This document shows, one piece after another, positions 25,111 through 36,260 of a stretch of 64,000 nucleotides of DNA. The position numbers were made by a program, and so were the translations under genes. Source of the stretch: Eopsaltria australis (Eukaryota; Chordata; Aves; Passeriformes; Petroicidae). The stretch covers positions 310,001 through 374,000 of the forward strand of contig JAVTVJ010001144.1 in NCBI GenBank assembly GCA_034509425.1. The letters are read 5' to 3'. The first letter of the stretch is position 1. The number at the start of each line of letters is the position of its first letter. The notes beneath the pieces are model-generated. The model saw nothing but the letters and a program-made list of their open reading frames with translations. It was not told the DNA's origin and did no database searches.

Positions 25111-26123
25111 ATTAAACTCCATTTAGAAAAAATAGTTTGCTGCTGAAGATTTGAAGGAAATCGTAGCTGCCAAAAGGAAGCTTGTGCACTTTGTGCTTTA
25201 TCTGCCTGTTTCAAAATGTTTCCACTCTGCTTCTTAGTCTCAAAACACAGATATTCACTATTCATGCTCTCAAATGCAGACTTTACAGTGATATATGGTA
25301 ATGCCCCGTCTTGAATTGTAACTTTTTGAAATAAAGACAAAAAGTTATTACTTTAAGGAAAGACTTTTCCCTTCAGTCTTGTAAGGAGAAGCAGGGAAGG
25401 AAGTTTGAAGAAGTTTATTAAGTTAATATGTAGAGCTAGACAAAATGTTGATCAAATAAGATTATTATCTAATGGAAATTACCTTCTGTTTCATTACATT
25501 TCTCTTTGTGAATATGTTCAGATAGGAATGCTTGATGAAACAAGCATTCCCATCTACAAGAAACAAGAACTCCCATCTAGCATTTTTATGAAATATTAAA
25601 AAATCAGAAAACATAACTAGTCAGCAAATGAATAGCAAAGATCAAATCAGTACAAATCAGAACAAACCAATTATTTGCCTTTCTAATGACAATATCTCAG
25701 TAATGTCAGTGATGTTCATTCAAGATAATCGGAATGAATGTGGCATATTTTTGCAGCATTTTCCCAGTCCCACTATACAAACCTCTCATTCATGGTAGCT
25801 TCCTACTGCTTATGACCTGGATTCCTATTACATGAAGATCTATGAGGTCAAGCATATTTTTCCCATCTCAAAATTCTTCTAAGAAACTATCTAGTGGCAT
25901 GAAAATCAGCAGGTATCCCATAGTCACAATGAAACAGTGATGTACATCAGCTGACTATTGCTTTTACCTAACTTCATAGATAAAAGCATATTTGGAATTT
26001 AAAAAAAAATTAAAAATAGGAATTACTTTTATCTTCCAGTGCAAATTTTAAAATAGACAATAAGAGAAAAAAAGTCATTTGTTTGCAACCCTTGCCTGGG
26101 TTCCAAAGTATTAAGGATTATAA

Positions 26124-26156
26124 GAAGTATTCTAATGCATCACATTAGAATACTTC
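26124..26156. repeat. Perfect hairpin, 14-base stem and 5-base loop
   Basis: GAAGTATTCTAATG is followed after the loop CATCA by its exact reverse complement. Pairing does not extend beyond the arms. The element is too short for a microRNA precursor. Perfect arms in old non-coding DNA suggest either a recent template-switch event or functional constraint. Confidence 0.95.
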
Positions 26157-26433
26157 ACTACTTCATACTATCACATGCTGTGAATTATTTATCAGTTTGT
26201 AAAAATATATTGTACTGACTATGGACTGGAAATATATGAATACACTATGCAGCATACATAATATATATTATACACACATACGTACACTCTCTCTTTTCTT
26301 CTCCCAGAAGGAATTTGACTTCTAGTCCTTTATGATAAACTAAAATGGATTTCATTGTTTTCCAATGGTAACTGTTTTGAAATGATCACATACAATTATT
26401 TGATTGACAGGAGAAATGCTCTCTCTCTGCAGT

Positions 26434-26459
26434 CACTAGCACAACACACTAGCACAACA
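26434..26459. repeat. 13-base tandem duplication
   Basis: The unit CACTAGCACAACA occurs twice with no intervening base and no mismatch. It is most simply a replication-slippage or end-joining duplication of recent origin. Confidence 0.95.
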
Positions 26460-27273
26460 CAATGCATTTGTGGGCAGATTTGTTTCCAAATAAAGACATA
26501 ATTTGTAATTCAACTAAAGGACTTACAGGAATTTGAGTATAATCAAATACGACAGAACAAATATAAAAGTGAATATGTTGGCAACAATCCCTGTTAGAGG
26601 ATGACTACAAGATTGACTTTCATTTTAAAACACCTCCTTACTCTTTCCCGTATAGGTGCTATTGCTATAGTAATGTGGAATGAAGCTATTTTAAAATTTA
26701 ATTCAAAAGTATTGAGAGTGGTCTACATGAAAGTCTGTCATGCTTTTACCAATTATTTGCACATGCTGCATTGTGGGTATGGGAATAATCCACAAGATAC
26801 TTAGTCTGAAATTTCATGTTGAGCTGGCTAGCTGTACTGCACTTTTCTTTTGCTATCCTTTCTACATGCAAACACCTTTGCTAGTTGGGGTATGTGTGAC
26901 ATTAAGGGAATGGTGCAGCTGAATGTGACAATGTTATTAACATTATCTTGAAGGACACATTATAATCCAGCAGACATGCTCAAGATATAAGATCTTCAAG
27001 CACTTGCTGAAAGAAATCTACTCCATCTCCCTAGGTATGTCACATTTTTACTGCCTCCTAGGAAGCCATGTTTATATGTGAAATATTTGGAAAATACTCA
27101 TGGCAAAACTCTCATTTTCTCTAAAGGATGTCAAACCAGTAGTGAAAATATAAACTGAGAATTAGTATTGGAAAAACTTTAGACTCTCCACACACTGATG
27201 TTTTTTCTTTTTCAGGGAAAACATTCTGGTGTTCATTTTCCCAAAGAATAAGCATTTGGGGAAAAAACTAAAG

Positions 27274-27351
27274 ACGAAACAAAACAACAAAAAAATCCCA
27301 ATCAACCAATCAACCAATCCAACAAAGAAAAAAAAAAACAACCAAAAACCA
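27274..27351. repeat. A/C-rich low-complexity tract
   Basis: The tract consists of short A runs separated by C, with three near-tandem copies of a CAACCAAT-like unit in the middle. On the minus strand it gives a spurious open frame rich in Phe, Leu and Val. No transposon body adjoins it. Confidence 0.75.
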
Positions 27352-28013
27352 AGCCCACACAATATTTTGTTAATCTGACATGTAGGGTTGCTTGAACTGA
27401 AATGCAGTCTGTTATATCTGGATACAGAGAAACATAAGGAGTGTTTCAAATATGTGTTAATAGTACTTGGGCTGTCATGCTCCCAAAAAAATCTATTAAG
27501 TAGAAATATTTGTTTGGAAATACATACAGGTTCTGGTGGATAAAATAAACAAAAATATCACCTTATATACAAGTCCAGCAATGGAACAGGCTGAACAGAG
27601 TGACTATGCAGTCTCCATCCTTGAAAGTTTACAAGACCCAACTGGATAAAACCCTGAGCAATCTGTACTGGAATTCAAAGTTGACACAGCATTGAGCAAG
27701 AGACAAAGTAACAGCCTTACAAAATCCCTTCTCAACCTGAATAAATCTGTGTTCTCTGACACAGAAAACTAAAAGACAGAAACACAAAACTTCCATATAA
27801 GGCTTGCATTTCTTTCACTCAGGAATGGAGGTTATCATTTAAATGTTCAGTCTATGTTATGGGATCTTCTCTTTTAGCATCACTAAATCAATAATCTAGA
27901 GAATTACAGAGAAAAGTCTAACAACTGTGCTTCTTCTAAAATATTTTTCCCTGAAATATTTGTATGACATAAATTTAAATCTCTTAACTACACATATGCA
28001 AAGCAATTACATA

Positions 28014-28046
28014 TATGTACAATAACTAAATATATTATTGTACATA
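28014..28046. repeat. Perfect hairpin, 12-base stem and 9-base loop
   Basis: TATGTACAATAA at 28014-28025 pairs exactly with TTATTGTACATA at 28035-28046. The arms are AT-rich and the surrounding sequence is full of similar TATGTA words, so chance or slippage is quite possible. Confidence 0.9.
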
Positions 28047-30469
28047 CTTAGTATGTTATCTTGTTGTATGTATTGAAATTACGTGTGGTAGTTCATATAA
28101 ACCTTATATGCCTTAAAAATGCATTATAATAAGTTGATACTTGATAACATTATATTTTTTTAAACCCAGATCATATATCCTTGCAAATATAATAAGCTGT
28201 TTTAGAAGGAACCCTGTAACTCTTTATATTAGCTCTGATCTTACAGCAGTGCCGGCTTTCCAGGTTTCTGTTCAAGTCTTTCCTGCCTCAGCACCAGCAC
28301 CCACACATACAAATTTAGGCTTGATGTTTATTTTTTCTCCTGCACAGCTCTGGAAGAAACATTAAAGTCACTCATGCTCTGAAAAGTATAACAGGCCTGA
28401 TATGAGAGGAAAGGAGAAGAGATCATGCAGTTAAGTTAGAGCGTGAATAATAAAGTAGCTCCTGTTTGAAAAACTGCAAAAGAACTTATTAATTTGACTT
28501 GAGATTAATGTTTTAGAGAGAGCTAACTGTGTCAGGAGCAGGATCCAACACAAGACTTCATCTATAATACATCATTACAAAGACATTCAGAGGCATTAGG
28601 GACCCCTCTAGGTGAAAGCACCTACTGAGCATATGGAAGTTCTACCCATAGCTACATTTCAGGTCATATATACAGTTTTATTATTATCTATTCAGAAACT
28701 GGCAGAAATTTTCAATATATGAGTTTAATTCCAGTCTGAAGAACCTCAGACACAAGCAAACTATCTACTTCATAAATAGTTGATATTTTTAGGGTGTTTT
28801 TTCCATTTAAAAAAAAAAAAATCCTCCATTTTGTAGTGTAAAGCCTACCGACATCCCTATGCTTTCTCTCGCAGCAAGCCCTCACAGAAAGTTCCTGTAG
28901 ATTCAACTGACCATGTTTCTTCAGATAAATGAGACATGTGTGAGCTTTATCTCTTTAAAAGAGTGATTCAGACTAACAGAGTTGGTGTTTCCATATGAAG
29001 GCCACCAAAATGGAAGTTAATGGCTAACTACAGAATGAGTTCAGTGTACAGTGCAGTCATGAAAATGACAATACTGGCTTATGTTTTATCTGACATTGTG
29101 GATACAGTTGTACCATGGAGTTAGGAATTAGCAGGATGTTTAAAATACTCTGTAATAAAAAAAAAAAGTGATGACAGGAATTGATAGTTACAATGCTGAA
29201 GAGATGAATACATACCCTTAAAAGAGGAAAACTTTTGTACCATTACGTATTAATATCTGGATAAATAATGTGGAATAGCAAGGCCATTAAATTTTTCAAA
29301 TGTATAGTAAATAATGCTAAGAAAAAATCAGTCTTACAAAGCTTGAAGACAATATGTCTTGGCAACACAGCCTCAGCTGATCTTATGTATGCAGGTAAAT
29401 CTAAAATGATGTTTGAAAACTAGGAATGAAAACAACACTCACCAGCTAGGCCAGACTGTATTTAGGAAAGCAGAAAGTATGAAATGGCCTTTGGAAAAAT
29501 GACATATATGTTTGACTCAAAATGAACTTCTGGTGGAGCATAATGCTAAGGTAGTAAGGAATGCTGTGAAAGCACAGAGATGTACAGAGGAGGAAATACT
29601 CGATGAAAATGAGGACTAGGTTTTTCACAAAAGTCACAGAAGGAATATGAATATATATAGGACACTTTTTATGGCTCTTGAGAGTGTTTTGGCTGCATGC
29701 ACGTCACAGAGCTCCTTTGCTGCCCTTATAGCTACTCCAAGAAATAGTGCCTCAGAAAATTCTCTTTTTGACCACCTGTGCCAAACTTACCATGCTTGGC
29801 ACATATGCATCCTTGTACCACAAGTATCTTTAAAAACAGCTGATTTAAGTGATGCAGAAAGTACATAGTGGATACTAATTTTAAATTCCAAGAGGGGACA
29901 CTGAACACTACATTCTGTATATGCAGCACAAAACAGCATCACAGCTACTTAGTTTTTTACCTTTAAGTTATATAATTCAGCTGTGGCTAAGTTTCCTGCT
30001 CTCCATTTCAGCAACAAGGCTAATGGCTGCAGAGCTGGGGTCTCCCGTTCACTCTGTAATTTATGCACCCTGTGCTGACAGAACATCTTTCCCAACCAAA
30101 TTTTATAACACTTAAGTCCTCTTTGATTCTAGAGTGAGCTTTAGAAATAATTAGCCACATATAAAATATGCCAAGATGTATATTACTATTTTCCATTTTA
30201 TGGGCATAAACACTCTTGACTAGTTTGCAGATGTTTGCTCCATACATCATGTATTTACTGTTGTTTGTTCATCATCTCTAAACAACCACCTTTGGTTTAA
30301 CTCCTGGCTGTAGGATTAATATAAAACAGATACATATAGAGACTACTGTACTCTCCTTCACTATCTGTCCCCCTCCACTAATATTCCGATATTAAAGATC
30401 ATCTTTTTTACTGTCCAAAATTTTAAAAAGCTACAGGCAAACAGAAAGCTTCACTGAAAAAACACTACT

Positions 30470-30897
30470 TGAACAACCTGAGGTTTGAAAAAGGTGGTTT
30501 GTAGAGTTTCTGGTATATCCAGGGAAAGGGTAAGAGGTGACTTGATTACAGCCTACAATTACTTACAATGAGAAGATTTCTGATTGCAAATAGCCCTTTA
30601 ATTTAACAAATGAAGCATAACGAGATTCAATATTTGAAGATGGAAGCTAGATGATTGATATTAGACTAGGTGCATATTTTTATCAGTGACTCTAATCAAC
30701 TATTTGGACTATTTACCTAGGGAAGTACTTGGTTCGTCATCACTGAGGACTTTAAATGAAAATTGTATGTACCTGAAAGATATGTAATAGCTCAAGCAGA
30801 AATTATAGACTTTATGCAGGAAACACTTGAAGGAATTCTGTCTTGTATTATGCTGTAGTTCTGACTAGTTGATTATTATGGCCACTTCCAGTCCTAA
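30470..30897 (+). mobile_element. Ancient CR1 LINE, 3' end fragment
   Basis: The order of landmarks matches the 3' end of old archosaur/turtle-type CR1 elements. These are an AAGAGGTGACTTGATTACAG segment near 30535, an AGCATAACGAGATTCAAT segment, a GGAAGCTAGATGATTG segment, a CTATTTACCTAGGGAAG segment and a TCATCACTGAGGACTTTAAA segment. A TTATTATGGCCACTTCCAGT end follows near 30875, where the consensus has a GATGATCATAATGGTCCCTT-like terminus. Divergence is much higher than in the CR1 copies at 13130 and 38865, so this is an old insertion. It holds only the last part of ORF2 and the 3' UTR and has no intact frame. Confidence 0.78.
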
Positions 30898-33800
30898 AAG
30901 TTCAGTGAAATTTAATTCCATTAAAATCATTGTGAATTTCATCACTGACTGGAATCAAGATTTTTCCACCTGAGTTTACATTAGACCACTTTACAGCCTC
31001 ACTAGCACGAAAAAAATACCTTCAAGTATGCAGAAATCTTATCATATTTGTCTTCAACACTCCTAGGGTGATGAAAAAATATACATATAATACAAATCAG
31101 ACACTCCTAACAGCTATAAATTAATACCTTTAGAAACTGGGGTTGAAAGATTGTGTTTAAACTAGTCTCCTACCATAAAGTTTGAAGCACATATGTAAAC
31201 TTGTCAGCTGTGAAGTGTTACTGATAAGTTAAGGCCAAAATACCTGTAAATCGATAGAAGGAAGCAGCTCCCTCTTTCTTGCGTTTGAATACCTGTTGTC
31301 TCCCTTGGACAATAAAGAAGCCTTTTTGTAATATTAAATTGTTCTTTCCTAATTTGCAATAAAACAGCCACTAAGCCACTGTGTCAGAAGGCTGTCATAA
31401 AAAATGTATGTGGCAGAGCGACATTAATAATTAGATGCATTAAGAAATTTCAATAAAAGTTAAAGGTATAGATTTAGGATTTTTATTACTGCAAGCAAGA
31501 AATGATACAATAGAAAAAAAAAGAAAAAAATCAGGGATACAGACAAGCTAACCTGAGCTATATTACATCCCTTCTCTTTTGGTATGAAAATAAAAGCATA
31601 TGCAGTGGACTGAAGAGAAAAACCACAAATAATTTCATTTCTTAGAGTTATTATATAAAGAAAAGCTAAAAAAGCAAAGGACTTGCCATTGAAAGAAACC
31701 ATAGTGCTTAAAAGCATTAGGTATTCTGTCTGGATTGTGTATCTTGATTTGCTGTAAAGGGGGATTAAAATGTTTAAAGTTTTATGTTACTAGGTTTACA
31801 TAGGCTAAATGTCGCTGTTACTGTGGCGCTGGAGCATCAGGTTCATCCAGGGCAGAGCTGTTATCTCCCATTCTGGAGGTGGGGATTCATGTGAGAAGAG
31901 CCACAAAACCAAATACCCCAAGGATTTCCACTCCTGACCACCATCTTAATCAAGGGACATCCAGAAGCATCTGTCAGGATGCCAATAGTGTGATGCATCC
32001 AAAAACTAAGCAAGCACCTCTGCCACAGAGACTGAGACGCCAAACACTGCAATTGTTCAGTGCCAGTACTTGCTGAATACAACTGTCCTTAGAAAACAGC
32101 ACGAAAGTCTCAGCTCAGCTGCAGGCATCTCAGAACCAACAGTGCGGACACATGAGCTGCAGGATAAAGAACATGGGATTTAGCCCTCCCTTTTTTTTGT
32201 GGTCTGGTAGACAGTAGAGACACAGACAAAGTGGTAGTGGGTCTACCTCCTGCTAAAGAGATGGGGAGCACTGTGGGTATCGCAGGAATTCATTCTTCAG
32301 ATGGATTAATGACCAAATTAATCAACAGAGAAAAAACAGCTCTGTTATCCACCTCAAAGGCCATTAGAAGCTCAGCTATTGAATGGATGCATAATGCAGA
32401 AGAATGAGGCATATTTTGTGAGAAAAGCAATGTGTGTGTGCCCCTATCTGATCGATTTCAGGGACAGGCATCCTGTGTGGAATGAGGGCCCCAGAGTCTG
32501 AGAAAAGTACAATGAATCAGAACACATCAGTATGGCATTTCCAGCTGCCTATGTACAAAGCACATCATGCTTTCTGCAACCTCTCCTGTAGCTGCATTTA
32601 CTTAATCAACAGAGGAAATCATATTTTATGTTCAGATTCCTTTTACCTGTCTTTTTGGTGCAAAGTCCATAAATCTCTGTCATAGCAAGAGTATAAGTGC
32701 AGGTTTACAAAATCTAAGGCAGGCACTCCAGCATTCCAACCTATGAAATTTAAATCTTAAATAACAGCTTTCATCATGTCCTTTAGGAACAGATTACATG
32801 CTAACAGTCCACTGTGAGATTTCTTGTATTGAATTCCCTAATACTGGAAGCACTTTGGTCAAGAAGATAGCAGACTTGTCTTTTGTCTCTTTGCGAAGTT
32901 GAATTTTAAAATATAAATAACTTAAATACATTTGTATGTATAATCCACGTGTCATTCTAAATGTTACATTATTAAAAACCCCTCAGGTAGGAGAGATTAA
33001 AAAGTCCTACTGAACTATTGCAATGAATATGGCTTTTATTTATTATTAAATGGATATTAATGGACTAAAGAGTTGGTAAATACATTTTACATAAAAATCA
33101 TTTAGTCCTAATGGGGCAAATGGAAAGATGACATGCTAATTTCTAACTTGAAAAATTCTTCCTTTCACATCTTAGCTGCTTCGCTTCCTTTTATATTGAT
33201 TTTGGGTTTCCACACAATGAGATTATATTTTGAAGCATTCACACAGGGGAGGATAAGGACAAGGCTATAACAAAACAATTAGATTTGTATAAATGAGTCT
33301 CTAAAGACTTGAGTAAAGCATTATTCTTTGCTCAGAAAATTATCAAATTTCTTCTTTCATCCATCCATCCATCACATTAGGTGGTGTGAAAGAGTATTAA
33401 GAAAGCAGATATAGTTTTAGTCCACCAAACAAGAAAAAATTCAGACCTTTGATGACACTATGCCGAAAGCCCTTGTTAAAAAGGGGAAAAAAGTTTCGAT
33501 GATGCTATCAAAAAATTCTTAGACAACTCTGTCGTTGGGTTCCTCCTGTTAACAACAAAAGATAGACGAGGTAACATTAAACATAACAGTAATCTCAATA
33601 TCAACTGCAAGACCAAGTACTCATGGCAAACATTTGTGTCAGGATTTTCCGTACCTCAGTACTCTTGCACTTAAACAATAGAAAATGCAGCCGGAATATA
33701 AACTATACATAGGAACTCATCTGGATAAAAATTAGATTCTGAGTGCCTGCACACAAAACTGAAGCATGTGCAGACTGAAGTATTTTTTATAAAACCTAAA

Positions 33801-36115
33801 TTTGTCATTGAAGGCAGAAAATTTCTTGTAGCTCTGCTTTTCCTTGTTCTCTGCTAGACCCATTAAGGGGCAAAGATGGGGTGGGCAGAGGAAGCTATGA
33901 GGGAAATAGTAAAATTGCAAGAGGCTATTTCCCTGAAACAAAGCCTTGTCTGTATGAAATACCTGCCTCAAAACCAAAACATTTCAGACAGACAGGCTGA
34001 ACAGAGCACAAAGTGACTGCAGGGAAAGGAGCCTGCACCATACAGTTTCGTATACTGGAAATGCATTACGGACAGTCCTGAAGAAGATGCCTCAGTGGAG
34101 TTTTTTGGGGTTTAGTTTGGGGTTTTTTTGCCAATTTACAGCCATCAGTTTCTATACAAACAAACAAAATCAAATGATAGTTTCAAAATCATTGATTTTT
34201 CTTTTGTTGAGTATTTTATCCTAGTCAAATAGGTTTTTGTGTTTTTATTACAATAATAATGAAATATATTGACTGAAAGGTATTCAGATGGCATAGAAAT
34301 GGTATGAAAAGGACATAGAAAACATTCCCGTTTCCTGTATTTTCTTACAGCTTCTCTCAGGTGACTCTCAGGGTACATTTATGCTGAGGAAGCAATACAT
34401 AAGAAGCAGGATCTCAACAACTGTAGCATCTATCTGGACTCCCAAAAATGCAAACAGTACAGATGCTGAAAAGAGGGCATGTAGTTGTACTGGGAGTATC
34501 CACCGAAGCATTGTCTTGCTCCTCAGCTCTGTGAAAAATTTATGTGCCTTGAAAATTCCATCTCTAATTAAAAGGAACTGACCCGGTGTCTGAGACTTTG
34601 TCTTGCACAGATATTTGGGACAAGTGCACTGAGATGTATATCAGGTATTTTGTGATGTTTTTGGAAGTCCTAAATCAAATACTTCAAGGGAAATAGGTTG
34701 CAGAATACCTACCTCCCAAGTTTTTTGGGCTTGTTATTGCCGAGGAATAAAATAGGTCGGGAGCTATATAATACCAGCAAGATCAAGGCAACCCAAGATG
34801 TGTAGGAGCAGAAATGCTGATGTTGGAGATTATTTGATGTAGAAACTCAAGAGGTATTTATTGTTTTCAGACATTTATAGGACTGATGAATAAGTAAATG
34901 CGGACTTGAGAAACTGGAGCAAGACACCAGAATTCTGTATGTAGGCTTTACATTATATTTTCATCCCAGTTTACTAATTTCTTTTTCTATATCTCCACTT
35001 CAATAACTGCAAAAGTAGAAGGAGGGACATGACTTGCACTCCCTGATCAAAGAAACTTTTTGTGAGAAGGGCTCATTTATTATAATTACTTCTGCATCAC
35101 CCTGCCATTTGGTCTTCTATCTAGGGAAATGTTGGCTGCTTAGCATCAATTTTTGCTTCAGTCTTCTGCTGTATCCCAGCACCACCATTACACTGTGCCA
35201 CAACTAGTTTTGATGTGTAAGCCAACATATGGCCATTAAACTATTGGCTTCAATACAAACATAAGGACTCAGAAGTGTGACTTATTAGCATGAAATTATT
35301 AAGTTCCTCCTAGAAAACGTGGCCTCATCTTTTCAGTCAAACAAAAATACACACAAAACTAGACTTACAAGATTTAATTTTCTCAGATGATACTGTTTTA
35401 TTTCATGTATTGCCATATTATGGGCACAGTTAAAAACCCTTCCTTTAATAAAAGTGTTATCAAATTTAGATTATTTGATCCTCACATTCCTGAGTCTCTT
35501 TTTTGATAGATGCCATACCTTGTTTTGTTCTTTTTATTTTCTAAAAAAAAAAAAGCTTTCAAAACACAGATTCTGAATCTTTTTATGTATACAAGATGAA
35601 GTTTCATGCCAATGTAAAAAAAAAAAGAGATTGTATTGAAAGCCCCAGCTATTTACCTATAAATGTTACTCTCAGGAAAGGAATTTTGGAAGTACTTTGT
35701 CCCCGTGTTGTGGTGAAAACTCAGCCAAAGTTTTTAAATTGCTTGCTTAATGGTGATACACCATGAATGTTTTTTCCTGTAAGCTCTTGTCATTCTTTCT
35801 GTATTCTGTGTAATGAATCTTTCCTGTCAAGTTCACTATTTCCCTTTGGTATTCTCATTAACATTAGTCATTAAAACAAGATTGGGCAAAGTGCTGGAAA
35901 ACCTACCCTCGGGAAAGACTTTATTTAGAAAGCACACACCATTCTACCAGAGTAGTTTAAAATGTTGCAGTTATATCCCTGCAAGCTTCAGTGTTTTGGA
36001 TGATTAAAATAGATTTTTTTTTCAGTATTTGAAGAAAACAATATATTTGAAAGATAATGGAGAAAGTTCCACAGTAGTTCAGAAAGCCCTTGAAAGCTCA
36101 ATTCCAGGTTCCTAA
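30898..36115. other. AT-rich non-coding DNA, no gene seen
   Basis: About 5.2 kb. The block 31170-31440 is repeat-free, with an ATTAATAATTAG homeodomain-like cluster near 31425, and could be a conserved element. The 31820-32460 stretch is richer in GC and shows overlapping short frames on both strands (up to 73 codons), but I could not match it to any protein or repeat family. No RNA gene was seen. Confidence 0.5.
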
Positions 36116-36260
36116 AATCATAGAGAATAGAATAGGAGGGACTAAAGCATCACCCAAATCCTCTGTCTCCAAAGCAGCATTAGCTGTGGTTACATATTTC
36201 TGATAGATGTTGTCCAATCTTATATCTTTAAAAATATTTGCTACCTTCTCCCTAACAAAT
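36116..36260 (-). mobile_element. Ancient CR1 LINE, 3' end fragment
   Basis: On the plus strand the block begins AATCATAGAGAATAGAATAG and continues with a CCTCTGTCTCCAAAGCAGC segment and a GATAGATGTTGTCCAATCTT segment, then trails off around CTCCCTAAC. This is the order of the reverse complement of old amniote CR1 3' ends. It is heavily diverged. Fainter resemblance may continue to about 36360. Confidence 0.6.

Larger units (their letters stand above)
20369..30469. other. AT-rich non-coding DNA, no gene seen
   Basis: About 10 kb without a supportable gene. Open frames are all below 110 codons and carry no domains. Individually listed items are a candidate conserved block (24800-25110), a 14-base palindrome, two perfect hairpins, a short tandem duplication and an A-rich low-complexity tract. 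There is also a 17-base A run near 22370. Confidence 0.55.

Noticed and set aside
26124..26156. MicroRNA precursor
   Set aside because: The stem of 14 base pairs with a five-base loop is far too short for a Drosha/Dicer substrate, and pairing does not extend outwards.
33358..33372. (CATC)n repeat
   Set aside because: Fewer than four copies; too short to report as a repeat feature.
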